Shown here: positions 17,728 through 25,414 of the stretch, piece by piece
Layout: each line of letters opens with the position of its first letter
Position numbering within the stretch: position 1 is the stretch's first letter
Source of the DNA: Microbacterium sp. Nx66
Lineage (GTDB): Bacteria > Actinomycetota > Actinomycetes > Actinomycetales > Microbacteriaceae
Length of the DNA: 64,000 nucleotides
Direction: 5' to 3'
NCBI RefSeq assembly: GCF_904066215.1
Contig: NZ_LR880474.1
Span: 1,302,001 to 1,366,000 of the forward strand
Translations under genes and position numbers: made by a program
Notes under the pieces: model-generated
Databases searched by the model: none
Told to the model about the DNA's origin: nothing
Seen by the model: only the letters and a program-made list of their open reading frames with translations

Positions 17728-19212
17728 GTGTCAACCCTCAGTGATCTCGCCCAGGCCCAGGGCCTTCTGACCGACGACGACGTGGAGTGGCTGCACCGGC
17801 TCGCCGGTGACGGACAGCTCCTCGCGGACCTCGCCTCCGCCGATATCGTCCTGTGGATCCAGACGGACGACGGCTCTTTCGTCGCCGTCGCTCACGCGCG
17901 ACCGAGCGGTGCGGCGACGCTCTTCTACCGGGACATCGTCGGGGAGCGGGTGCGCCCGCAGTGGCGCACGCAGGTGCACGGCGCTTTCGAGTCGGCGGAG
18001 ATCGTCGACTCGTCCTCGCCCGACTGGTTCGAGGAGACACCGACCAGGGTGCGCGCGGTCCCGATCGTGATCGAGCGGCGCGGCGAGGACAAGGCTCCGC
18101 GCGTGATCGGGGTGGTGACGCGGCACACCAACCTCGGGGAGGTCCGCACGCCGTCGCGTCAGCAGATCACCTTCGACGAGTGTGCCAACGACCTGTTCCG
18201 CATGATCGCGGACGGCAGCTTCCCCGACCCTGCAGCGCCGACATCGCCGCGCCGCGGTGCGCCTCGGGCATCGGACGGTCTCATCCGGATCGACGTGGAC
18301 GGCATCACGACCTTCGCCAGCCCCAACGCCCTGTCCGCGTTCAATCGGATGGGCTTCGACGACGAGCTGGAGGGCGAGTCCCTGGCCGAGGTGACCACCC
18401 GGCTCGTCCCGCCGTCCCGCCAGGTGGACGAGTCGCTGCCCGTGGTGGTCACGGGGCGGGCGCCCTGGCGGACCGACATCGAGGCGCGGGGGGTGACGGT
18501 CTCCCTCCGTGCCATCCCCCTGAAGGATCACGGCACCCGCATCGGGGCGATCGTGCTCTGCCGCGACGTCTCGGAGCTGCGTCACCAGGAGCAGGAGCTC
18601 ATCACCAAGGACGCGACGATCCGCGAGATCCACCACCGGGTCAAGAACAATCTGCAGACGGTGGCGTCCCTGCTCCGGATCCAGGCGCGACGCACGCACT
18701 CCGACGAGGCGCGGGATGCTCTCACGCAGGCCATGCGCCGCGTCGATGCGATCGCGGTCGTCCACGACACCCTCGCTCAGGGCCTCACGCAGAAGGTCGA
18801 CTTCGACGAGGTCTTCCATCGTGTCCTCAAGCTCGTCGCCGAGGTGGCGTCGGCTCCCAACACGCGGGCCCGCACGCAGTCGACGGGACACTTCGGCGTG
18901 CTCCCGAGCGAATACGCCACGCCGCTCGCCCTCGCCCTGACGGAGGTGGTCACGAACGCGGTGGAGCATGGCCTCGCCGGGCAGGAGGGCGTCGTCACGA
19001 TCGACGCGAAGCGCACCGAGGACAACCTCCGGGTGACGGTTCGCGATACCGGCCACGGGCTCCCGGAGGGCCGGATCGGTCAGGGCCTCGGCACGCAGAT
19101 CATCCGCACGCTGATCCAGGGCGAGCTCGGCGGCACGATCGACTGGCGGGGGAGCGAGGGTGAGGGGACCGAGGTGGTCATCGACATCCCGCTGCGCTGG
19201 CTCGAGCGCTGA
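17728..19212 (+). CDS. pdtaS: Soluble sensor histidine kinase PdtaS
   Basis: 494 residues, cytoplasmic kinase without membrane helices. N-terminal GAF-like domain (about 15-165), a PAS-like domain (about 185-285), then a HisKA_2 domain with the paired histidines 302-303 in REIHHRVKNNLQTVASLLRI and an HATPase domain (VVTNAVEHGL, DTGHGLPEG, GLGTQIIRTL). Mycobacterial PdtaS phosphorylates the ANTAR-type antiterminator PdtaR; no pdtaR is in this window, as is normal because the two are unlinked. Located next to whiB1 exactly as in M. tuberculosis. GTG start supported by the leaderless promoter. Confidence 0.94.
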   Translation: MSTLSDLAQAQGLLTDDDVEWLHRLAGDGQLLADLASADIVLWIQTDDGSFVAVAHARPSGAATLFYRDIVGERVRPQWRTQVHGAFESAEIVDSSSPDWFEETPTRVRAVPIVIERRGEDKAPRVIGVVTRHTNLGEVRTPSRQQITFDECANDLFRMIADGSFPDPAAPTSPRRGAPRASDGLIRIDVDGITTFASPNALSAFNRMGFDDELEGESLAEVTTRLVPPSRQVDESLPVVVTGRAPWRTDIEARGVTVSLRAIPLKDHGTRIGAIVLCRDVSELRHQEQELITKDATIREIHHRVKNNLQTVASLLRIQARRTHSDEARDALTQAMRRVDAIAVVHDTLAQGLTQKVDFDEVFHRVLKLVAEVASAPNTRARTQSTGHFGVLPSEYATPLALALTEVVTNAVEHGLAGQEGVVTIDAKRTEDNLRVTVRDTGHGLPEGRIGQGLGTQIIRTLIQGELGGTIDWRGSEGEGTEVVIDIPLRWLER

Positions 19213-19230
19213 CGCCTCGTCGGAACACGC

Positions 19231-19265
19231 AGAAGCGGCCTGAGACGGTGTCTCAGGCCGCTTCT
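19231..19265. terminator. Bidirectional terminator between pdtaS and whiB1
   Basis: 16-bp perfect stem (19231-19246 with 19250-19265) with a three-base GGT loop, between convergent genes. Confidence 0.88.
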
Positions 19266-19271
19266 CGGATC

Positions 19272-19520
19272 TCAGGAGGCGCGGCGGGCGCGGGCGGCGC
19301 GGCGCTTGAGCGCGCGGCGCTCGTCCTCGGACAGGCCGCCCCAGACGCCCGAGTCCTGGCTCGTCTCCAGGGCGTACTGCAGGCAGATCTCGGTGACCGT
19401 GCACGTCGCGCAGACGGTCTTCGCCTTCTCGATCTGGTCGACGGCCGGGCCGGTGTTGCCGACCGGGAAGAACAGTTCGGGGTCGACGGTCAGGCAGGCG
19501 GCCTTGTCACGCCAGTCCAT
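19272..19520 (-). CDS. whiB1: WhiB1-type iron-sulfur transcription factor
   Basis: 82 residues. Four cluster-ligating cysteines at 9, 37, 40 and 46 match WhiB1 positions exactly, followed by the GVWGG turn and the basic tail RRALKRRAARARRA that contacts DNA. WhiB1 carries a nitric-oxide-sensitive [4Fe-4S] cluster and binds the primary sigma factor. Start ATG 19520 has GAGGAGC upstream. A 23-nt inverted repeat lies 26 bp before the start. Adjacent to pdtaS as in other actinobacteria. Confidence 0.95.
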   Translation of the reverse strand: MDWRDKAACLTVDPELFFPVGNTGPAVDQIEKAKTVCATCTVTEICLQYALETSQDSGVWGGLSEDERRALKRRAARARRAS

Positions 19521-19545
19521 GGGGGCTCCTCGGTGTGGATTTCAT

Positions 19546-19568
19546 GAGATGTCGCGATGCGACCTCTC
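19546..19568. promoter_or_regulatory. Inverted repeat in the whiB1 leader
   Basis: GAGA-T-GTCGC / GCGAC-C-TCTC with a three-base centre: nine of ten arm pairs match. Located 26-48 bp upstream of the whiB1 ATG, so it could be an operator or an mRNA hairpin near the ribosome-binding site. Purely sequence-based. Confidence 0.45.
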
Positions 19569-19640
19569 GATTCGGGCGACGGTTCGGGTTCCGCTACCCT
19601 GTTGAGATACGGGCGGATGCCCGCTGATTGTGATGCGAAC

Positions 19641-19652
19641 GCGAACGTTCGC
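19641..19652. promoter_or_regulatory. 12-bp palindrome in the whiB1 divergent gap
   Basis: GCGAACGTTCGC is perfectly palindromic, midway between whiB1 and the membrane protein gene. It lacks the four-base spacer of the actinobacterial LexA box, so I do not call it one. Significance unproven. Confidence 0.3.
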
Positions 19653-19749
19653 CCCACGCCGCTGTGGGAGCACATGACTTTCTCTATTCTGTTACATGAA
19701 TACCCTGAAATCAAGGGTTTTCTCGTCATTCGATCCCCGGGAGGACCAC

Positions 19750-20136
19750 GTGCGCGCACCGGGAATCGCCCGCGCCGCCGCCGCCGTCCTGGCCGTCGAA
19801 GCGGTCGCCCTGCTCGTCTTCGCGGCCATCGAGATGGCGGGACTCGGGGCAGGGGACGCCGCATCGCTGCCGACGGCCATCGCTCTCATCGTCCTGACCC
19901 TGATCGGTGCCGCGGCACTGGGAGCCTTCGCCTTCGGCACCCGCGCCGGGCGCTCCTGGGCGCGATCGGGCGGGGTGGTGTTCCAGGTCCTCGCGATCGC
20001 CCTGGCGCTCGGCGCCCTCACGCTGCCGCCGATCCCGTGGGTGTTCGTGCTCGGCCTCGGGGTTCCCGCCGTCGCCGGCTTCGCCCTCCTCATCGCGAGC
20101 GCACGCCGTGAGGGGACGAGGCGCGAAGCGGAGTGA
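19750..20136 (+). CDS. Small four-helix membrane protein
   Basis: 128 residues from the GTG at 19750, which follows GGGAGGA by five nt; the upstream frame to 19696 lacks a site. Four hydrophobic helices (residues about 5-30, 38-60, 66-90, 93-115) make up almost the whole chain, ending in a charged tail RREGTRREAE. No family motif recognised; such proteins are usually annotated as hypothetical membrane proteins. Divergent from whiB1 and convergent with bcp, 15 bp apart without a visible terminator. Confidence 0.65.
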   Translation: MRAPGIARAAAAVLAVEAVALLVFAAIEMAGLGAGDAASLPTAIALIVLTLIGAAALGAFAFGTRAGRSWARSGGVVFQVLAIALALGALTLPPIPWVFVLGLGVPAVAGFALLIASARREGTRREAE

Positions 20137-20151
20137 CTCCGCCGCGACGCG

Positions 20152-20625
20152 TCAGGCGTCGATGCCGAGCTGCTTGCGCAGACGCGCGACGTGGCCGGTG
20201 GCCTTCACGTTGTACTGGGCACTCGTGATGATGCCGTCCTCGTCGAGGACGAAGGTCGAGCGGATGACGCCTTCGACGACCTTGCCGTAGTTCATCTTCT
20301 CGCCCCAGGCGCCGTACGCCTCGTGCACTGCGTGGTCGGGGTCGCTGAGCAGCGGGAAGGTGAGACCGTCGCGGTCGCGGAAGGCGGCCAGCTTCGCAGG
20401 CTCGTCCCTCGAGACGCCGACGACCTGGTACCCGGCGCCCTGGAGCGAAGAGATGCTGTCGCGGAAGTCGCAGGCCTCGGTGGTGCACCCCGGGGTCATC
20501 GCCGCGGGGTAGAAGTACAGCACGGTCTTCGTGCCGCGCAGATCGGCCAGCCGGACGGTGTTCCCGTCCTGGTCGAGCAGCGAGAAGTCGGGGGCGGCGG
20601 TTCCGGTTTCCAGGCGTTCGGTCAC
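20152..20625 (-). CDS. bcp: Thioredoxin-dependent thiol peroxidase (Bcp/PrxQ)
   Basis: 157 residues, cytoplasmic peroxiredoxin that reduces hydroperoxides. Peroxidatic Cys47 in AAMTPGCTTEACDF and resolving Cys52 five residues later, the atypical two-cysteine layout of the PrxQ group. Full length for the family, with the C-terminal GHVARLRKQLG helix. Last gene of the minus-strand set aroA-rsgA-bcp. The association with the thiol-stress sigma factor gene sigH, 2.4 kb away, fits a redox theme, but no SigH promoter was seen directly before bcp. Confidence 0.94.
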   Translation of the reverse strand: MTERLETGTAAPDFSLLDQDGNTVRLADLRGTKTVLYFYPAAMTPGCTTEACDFRDSISSLQGAGYQVVGVSRDEPAKLAAFRDRDGLTFPLLSDPDHAVHEAYGAWGEKMNYGKVVEGVIRSTFVLDEDGIITSAQYNVKATGHVARLRKQLGIDA

Positions 20626-20634
20626 GCCCCCAGC

Positions 20635-21705
20635 CTACCGTCCGGGCGGCTGCTCCGCCTTGTCGGCGAAGGTCTGCAGCAGCCGCTGCAGCGAGTCCAG
20701 CCGCGCCCGCCCCGTCTCGCTCAGCTCGCCGCGCTCCGCTGCCTCGATGAGGGCGCAGTCCGGCGCGTCCGGCAGGTGCGTGCAGCCGCGCGGGCAGTCC
20801 TCCGCGATGATGGCGAGCTCGGTGAAGGCGGCGAGGATGTTCGCGGGCTCGACGTGCCCCAGCCCGAAGGAGCGCACGCCGGGGGTGTCGATGACCCAGC
20901 CCGTGCCGCCTGGGCCCTCGTAGCGGAGGGACACGGTGGAGGAGGAGGTGTGGCGTCCCCGGCCGGTGACCTGGTTCACGTGTCCGGTGGCGCGGCCCGC
21001 GGTCGGGACCAAGGCGTTCACGAGGGTCGACTTGCCCACGCCGGAGTGCCCGACGAAGACGGTCGAGTGGCCGATGAGCGCCGCGCCGATCTCGTCGACG
21101 GGCATCTCGTCCTGTGCGCTCGTGAAGACGCGGAGGTCGAGGCCGTCGAAGTGCGCGAGGAAGGGCGCCGGGTCGGCGAGATCGGTCTTCGTCACCACGA
21201 GGAGGGGGCGGATCCCGGCGTCGAGGGCCGCCACGAGGTAGCGGTCGACCAGGCGGGCACGCGGCTCGGGATCGGCCGCGGCGACGACGATGAGCATCTG
21301 GTCCGCGTTCGCCACGATCACCCGTTCGACCTCGTCGGTGTCGTCGGCGCTGCGACGCAGGAGCGAGGTCCGCTCGACGATCCCCACGATCCGCCCGAGC
21401 GTGCCCTCGTCTCCCGAGGTGTCGCCGACGACGCGGGCCTGGTCGCCCGTGACGATCGGCGTGCGCCGCAGCTCGCGGGCGCGGGCGGCGGTGATCGTGC
21501 GCTCCTGCGGGGTGTCCTCGTCGAGGAGCACGGAGTACCGGCCCCGGTCCACACCCAGGACGCGGCCGACCTGCGCGTCCTCGTGCGCGGGGCGCCGCTT
21601 GGTGCGCGGTCGGTTGGCCTTCGGGTTCGGGCGGGTCCGGATGCTGCTCTCGTCGTAGTCCTCGAAGTCGTCCTCGAGGTCGTCGGCGTCGTCCAGCCAG
21701 CTCAC
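20635..21705 (-). CDS. rsgA: Ribosome small-subunit GTPase RsgA
   Basis: 356 residues. After an acidic N-terminus and a basic patch comes an OB fold (about 45-110), then the circularly permuted GTPase with G4 TKTD first and G1 GHSGVGKST later, and G3 DTPG. The C-terminal zinc knuckle is CPRGCTHLPDAPDC. RsgA checks late 30S assembly. Three bp downstream of aroA, so co-transcribed; the pairing with aroA is conserved in actinobacteria (Rv3228-Rv3227 in M. tuberculosis). Confidence 0.95.
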   Translation of the reverse strand: MSWLDDADDLEDDFEDYDESSIRTRPNPKANRPRTKRRPAHEDAQVGRVLGVDRGRYSVLLDEDTPQERTITAARARELRRTPIVTGDQARVVGDTSGDEGTLGRIVGIVERTSLLRRSADDTDEVERVIVANADQMLIVVAAADPEPRARLVDRYLVAALDAGIRPLLVVTKTDLADPAPFLAHFDGLDLRVFTSAQDEMPVDEIGAALIGHSTVFVGHSGVGKSTLVNALVPTAGRATGHVNQVTGRGRHTSSSTVSLRYEGPGGTGWVIDTPGVRSFGLGHVEPANILAAFTELAIIAEDCPRGCTHLPDAPDCALIEAAERGELSETGRARLDSLQRLLQTFADKAEQPPGR

Positions 21706-21708
21706 CCG

Positions 21709-23025
21709 TCAGCCTCGCAGCATCCGCTCCCAGAGCGTGGTGAACTCCGGGAGGGTCTTGGCGGTGGTGCCGATGTCGTCGATCACGACGTCGGGGACGC
21801 GGAGGCCGATGAGCGCGCCGGTCGTCGCCATCCGGTGGTCGTGGTGCGCCGCCCAGGAGCCACCGCGGAGCGGGCTCGGCACGATGCGGATGCCGTCGGG
21901 GAGCTCTTCGGCGGTCCCGCCCAGAGCGCGCAGGTTGCCGACGAGCGCCGCGATGCGATCGGTTTCGTGGAGGCGGATGTGGCCGATGCCCCGGATCGTC
22001 GTGGGGCCGTCGGCGAAGGCCGCGAGACCCACGAGGGTCGGCGTCAGCTCGCTGGCGGCGGAGAGGTCGAGATCGAGCCCGCGGATGCCGGAACCGGCGC
22101 GCACGGTGAGGACCCCGCCGTGACGGCTGACGTGGGCGCCTGCAGCCTGCAGGATCTCGGGCAGCAGCGCCCCGGGCTGGGTCGAGTGCGCCGGCCAGCC
22201 GGTGATCGCGACGGAGCCGCCGGTGACGAGCGCGGCCGCGAGGAACGGTGCCGCATTGGAGAGATCCGGCTCGATGGGGATCTCCTTGGCGCGGGGGACC
22301 CCGGCCTCCACCAGCCACTCGCCGACCGCGGGGCGCTCGATGCGGATGCCACGGCGGCTGAGGGCCTCGATGGTCATGTCGATGTGCGGCAGGCTCGGCA
22401 GCCGCTCGCCGGTGTGCACGAGGTGCAGGCCGACGTCGAAGCGTGGAGCGGCCAGAAGCAGCCCGGACACGAACTGGCTGGAGGCCGACGCGTCGATCTC
22501 CACGCGACCGCCGCGGATGTGACCGTGGCCGCGGATGGTGAACGGGAGGGCCCAGGTTCCCTCGTCGTCGATGTCGACGCCGAGGTCGCGCAGGGCGCTG
22601 ATGAGCCCGCCCATGGGTCGGTGCAGAGCCGTCTCGTGCGCGGTGAGGTGGACGTCCTGCTCGGCGAGGCCGGCCAGCGGCGCGATGAAGCGCATGACGG
22701 TCCCGGCCTGGCCGCAGTCGATCGTCGTGCCGCCGCGGAGCTTGCCGGGCGTGATCACGAGGTCGGGACCGAACTCGTGGCCGGCGTCGACCTCCTCGAT
22801 GCCGACGCCGAGCGCGCGGAGGGCCTCCACCATGCGCTGCGAATCGTCAGAGTGCAGCGGCGCGATCAGGCGGCCGGGGCCGTCCGCGATGGCCGCGATG
22901 AGGAGCTCGCGGTTGGTGAGGGACTTGGACCCGGGGATCGTGAGCTCGGCGTGGACCGGGCCGTCGATCGTGGGCGCGGGGTAGGCGCCCTGCACACGGG
23001 TGGGGGAATACCTTTTGGCGCTCAT
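21709..23025 (-). CDS. aroA: 3-phosphoshikimate 1-carboxyvinyltransferase (EPSP synthase)
   Basis: 438 residues, sixth step of the shikimate pathway. Substrate-binding signatures PGSKSLTNRELLIAA near the N-terminus, DCGQAGTVMRFI, SASSQFVSGLLL, the catalytic aspartate region PDLSNAAPFLAAAL and the C-terminal HETDRIAALVGNLR and HDHRMATTGALI are all intact. Full length. Start ATG 23025. The first bases of the gene contain, on the opposite strand, the SigH-type promoter that reads into sigH, so aroA initiation and sigH autoregulation share DNA. Confidence 0.97.
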   Translation of the reverse strand: MSAKRYSPTRVQGAYPAPTIDGPVHAELTIPGSKSLTNRELLIAAIADGPGRLIAPLHSDDSQRMVEALRALGVGIEEVDAGHEFGPDLVITPGKLRGGTTIDCGQAGTVMRFIAPLAGLAEQDVHLTAHETALHRPMGGLISALRDLGVDIDDEGTWALPFTIRGHGHIRGGRVEIDASASSQFVSGLLLAAPRFDVGLHLVHTGERLPSLPHIDMTIEALSRRGIRIERPAVGEWLVEAGVPRAKEIPIEPDLSNAAPFLAAALVTGGSVAITGWPAHSTQPGALLPEILQAAGAHVSRHGGVLTVRAGSGIRGLDLDLSAASELTPTLVGLAAFADGPTTIRGIGHIRLHETDRIAALVGNLRALGGTAEELPDGIRIVPSPLRGGSWAAHHDHRMATTGALIGLRVPDVVIDDIGTTAKTLPEFTTLWERMLRG

Positions 23026-23030
23026 CGGTT
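23005..23030 (+). promoter_or_regulatory. SigH/SigR-type autoregulatory promoter
   Basis: GGAAT (23005-23009), an 18-bp spacer, then GTT (23028-23030): the consensus of the SigR/SigH thiol-stress sigma factors. It points at sigH, with its start site expected near 23036, about 55 nt before the ATG at 23092. Confidence 0.75.
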
Positions 23031-23091
23031 CTCACCTTAGTAAACGCAACGCCGTCCTCGTGAGAGGCAGCTTCGGTGCGAAGGGAAGAGG

Positions 23092-23754
23092 ATGCCTGCG
23101 ACGCTGGAACGCGAGGTGATCGACCTCAGCCGCCTAGACTGGCCGGTGATGGACGACACCGCAACCGCAGCCACCGTCGGCGACCCTCGGCGCGAGTTCG
23201 AGGAGCAGGCGCTCCCCTTCATGGACCAGCTCTACGCCGCCGCGATGCGCATGACGCGCAATCCCGCGGACGCCGCCGATCTCGTGCAGGAGACCTTCGT
23301 CAAGGCCTACGGGTCGTGGTCGACCTTCGCGCAGGGAACGAACCTGAAGGCGTGGCTGTACCGGATCCTCACCAACACGTACATCAACATCTACCGGAAG
23401 CGGCAGCGCGAACCGTTCCAGGGCACCATCGACGAGCTCGAGGACTGGCAGCTCGGCGGCGCCGAGTCGACGACGGCCTCGCACAGCCGGTCGGCCGAAG
23501 CCGAGGCCATCGACCGCATGCCGGCGTCGGTCGTCAAGGACGCGCTGCAGGCGGTCCCGGAGGACTTCCGTCTCGCGGTGTACCTCGCCGACGTCGAGGG
23601 CTTCGCGTACCAGGAGATCGCCGACATCATGAAGACCCCCATCGGCACCGTCATGAGCCGTCTGCACCGTGGCAGGCGGATGCTGCGGGAGCTGCTGGCC
23701 GACTACGCCGCGGAGCGGGGAATCGCCGCGGCTGACCCGAGGAGCAAGAAATGA
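23092..23754 (+). CDS. sigH: ECF sigma factor SigH/SigR (thiol-oxidative and heat stress)
   Basis: 220 residues in the long form. Region 2 (about 38-105: [33 protein letters not shown]) and region 4 (about 150-205: [36 protein letters not shown]) match the SigR/SigH group. AAGGGA precedes the ATG at 23092. In-frame GTG 23146 and ATG 23149 lie just after a TAGACT hexamer and give a form 18-19 residues shorter that still holds both DNA-binding regions. Stop overlaps rsrA (ATGA), so sigma and anti-sigma are made together. Family role: induction of thioredoxin, mycothiol and protease genes under disulfide stress. Confidence 0.95.
   Translation: MPATLEREVIDLSRLDWPVMDDTATAATVGDPRREFEEQALPFMDQLYAAAMRMTRNPADAADLVQETFVKAYGSWSTFAQGTNLKAWLYRILTNTYINIYRKRQREPFQGTIDELEDWQLGGAESTTASHSRSAEAEAIDRMPASVVKDALQAVPEDFRLAVYLADVEGFAYQEIADIMKTPIGTVMSRLHRGRRMLRELLADYAAERGIAAADPRSKK
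23135..23140 (+). promoter_or_regulatory. Internal -10 hexamer for a leaderless short sigH form
   Basis: TAGACT, five nt before an in-frame GTG (23146) and eight nt before an in-frame ATG (23149). Probable primary-sigma-dependent promoter for the shorter isoform. Confidence 0.55.
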
Positions 23755-23996
23755 GCGACTGCGGCTGCGACAAGGCCCGTCAGGATCTGGAGGAGTACCT
23801 CCGCAATGAGGTGTGCAAGACGGAGCACGCCGAGATCCGCGAGCACCTGGAGAACTGCCCGGCGTGCCGGGACGAGGCTCTGGTGGCGACGACCCTCACC
23901 GAGGTCATCGCCCGTGCCTGCAAGGAGACCGCTCCCGAGGAGCTGCGCGACCAGGTGTTCGCCCGGCTGCGCGAGGTCCAGGCCGCACAGCACTGA
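23751..23996 (+). CDS. rsrA: Zinc-containing redox-sensing anti-sigma factor RsrA/RshA
   Basis: 81 residues. The ZAS signature H32-x3-C36-x2-C39 (EHLENCPAC) is present, with extra cysteines at 4, 6, 22 and 57 that could supply the fourth zinc ligand and the redox partner. Reduced zinc-bound RsrA holds SigH; disulfide formation expels zinc and frees it. Start overlaps the sigH stop. Family length is about 80-105, so this is a short but complete member. Confidence 0.93.
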   Translation: MSDCGCDKARQDLEEYLRNEVCKTEHAEIREHLENCPACRDEALVATTLTEVIARACKETAPEELRDQVFARLREVQAAQH

Positions 23997-24034
23997 GGCG
24001 CTGCGAGCGCGTGCGGGGCGTCGGAGACCGCCCG

Positions 24035-24040
24035 TAGGCT
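24035..24040 (+). promoter_or_regulatory. -10 hexamer of leaderless eis-like promoter
   Basis: TAGGCT ends six nt before ATG 24047, which supports that start over the GTG at 24041. Confidence 0.6.
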
Positions 24041-24046
24041 GTGTGC

Positions 24047-25348
24047 ATGGCCCTCATCGATGCGCGCGGGATCCCCGCTGACCAGACCTCCGTCGACCGC
24101 CTCGCGGCACAGGACCTCGACTACCGGGTCCTCGATACGACGGACTCGGCGCGGGTGGCCGCCTTCCAGCGAGCGATGGCGCGCGGGTTCCTCGGCGCCG
24201 ACCCCTCGGAGGCGGCTCGCGAGGAAGGCGTCGGCACCCTGAGGAGCCGGCGCAACATCGGCGTGTACGAGCCCGACACCCCGGCCGACCGTTTCCCCGT
24301 GGCGACCATCGACTCCTGGGTGACTCCGCTGACGATCCCCGGCGGTGAGATCGGCATGTGGGCGATCAGCGGAGTCACTGTGGCCGGCACCCATCGTCGT
24401 CGTGGCATCGCGCGGGCGCTGCTGGAGGGGGAGCTGCGCGCCGCCTCCGACGCCGGTCTCCCGGTCGCCGGGCTCACGGTGTCCGAGGCGACGATCTACG
24501 GACGGTACGGCTTCGGCTCTGCCGTCCCGGTGTCGCGGTTCACCGTCGACGTCCGCCGCGCGGGATGGGCGGGGCCCGGTCCCGCGGGCGGCGTCGAGTA
24601 CCTCGAGCGCGAAGAGCTCGCGGCCGCGCTGGCGGAGGCGCACGAGCGGGCGCGTATCGCCCGATCGGGGCAGGTCCCCGGATGGCCGGCCCGCTGGGCG
24701 GGCATCAGCGGGCTCGCGAGCACAGACACCGACCGGGACCGGGTGCGCGGTATCCGCTATCGCGACGAGTCCGGGCAGGTGCGCGGCGTGATGGCGTTCC
24801 ACCTCGCCGAGCGCGGGGGCACTTTCCGGTTCGCGCTGCACGTGCGTCTGCTCGTCGGCGAGACGGCGGAGGCGACGGCCGCATTGTGGCGATTCGCGCT
24901 GCAGCACGATCTCGTGGACGAAGTGACCGCCGACCTCCGTCCTCTCGACGACCCGCTGCCGTGGCTCGTCGGAGACCCGCGCGGGGTCACCCAGGAGGTG
25001 CACGACCACGGTTGGCTCCGCGTCCTGGACGTCCCCGCCGCGCTCACGGCCCGGTCCTACGCCGCGCCCCTGGACACGGTGCTCCGCATCGAGGACGCGC
25101 TCGGTTTCGCGGCGGGCACCTGGCGTCTGCGCATCGACGCCGAGGGGCAGGCGCGCGTCGAGGCGGCTCCGGATACCGGGGCGGACCTCGTCCTCGACGT
25201 CTCCGCGCTCTCGTCGATCTACGCAGGCAGTATCCGTGTCGCCGCGCTGCACGGTGCGGGCCGGATCGCCGGCGCGCCCGCGGCCGTCGAGGCCCTGGAC
25301 CGCGCGTTCGTCGCCTTCCCGGCTCCGTCCCTCGACATCTGGTACTGA
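24047..25348 (+). CDS. Eis-family N-acetyltransferase
   Basis: 433 residues with the three-part Eis layout: an N-terminal GNAT domain (about 25-160) with the acetyl-CoA loop VTVAGTHRRRGIARALL, a second GNAT-like domain containing TIYGRYGFGSAVPVSRF, and a C-terminal SCP2-like domain (about 320-433). Eis enzymes acetylate several amines of one substrate, such as aminoglycosides or lysines; the C-terminal carboxylate acts as general base, and here the chain ends in DIWY with Tyr last. Substrate cannot be told from sequence. Not the same locus as eis in M. tuberculosis. Ends at a large bidirectional terminator. Confidence 0.85.
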   Translation: MALIDARGIPADQTSVDRLAAQDLDYRVLDTTDSARVAAFQRAMARGFLGADPSEAAREEGVGTLRSRRNIGVYEPDTPADRFPVATIDSWVTPLTIPGGEIGMWAISGVTVAGTHRRRGIARALLEGELRAASDAGLPVAGLTVSEATIYGRYGFGSAVPVSRFTVDVRRAGWAGPGPAGGVEYLEREELAAALAEAHERARIARSGQVPGWPARWAGISGLASTDTDRDRVRGIRYRDESGQVRGVMAFHLAERGGTFRFALHVRLLVGETAEATAALWRFALQHDLVDEVTADLRPLDDPLPWLVGDPRGVTQEVHDHGWLRVLDVPAALTARSYAAPLDTVLRIEDALGFAAGTWRLRIDAEGQARVEAAPDTGADLVLDVSALSSIYAGSIRVAALHGAGRIAGAPAAVEALDRAFVAFPAPSLDIWY

Positions 25349-25352
25349 TCCC

Positions 25353-25406
25353 CGGACGACGAGAAGGGCGCCCCGGCCGAAGCCGGGGCGCCCTTCTCGT
25401 CGTCCG
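25353..25406. terminator. Very strong bidirectional terminator
   Basis: Perfect 25-bp stem (25353-25377 with 25382-25406) and a CGAA tetraloop, between the convergent eis-like and kgd genes. Confidence 0.95.
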
Positions 25407-25414
25407 AGAGCGGA

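Noticed and set aside
19641..19652. LexA-like box GCGAACGTTCGC
   Set aside because: The actinobacterial SOS box needs four bases between GAAC and GTTC; here they touch. Kept only as an unexplained palindrome.
20191..23040. A 949-codon plus-strand frame opposite bcp, rsgA and aroA
   Set aside because: Antisense shadow of three well-recognised genes; composition typical of high-GC antisense frames.
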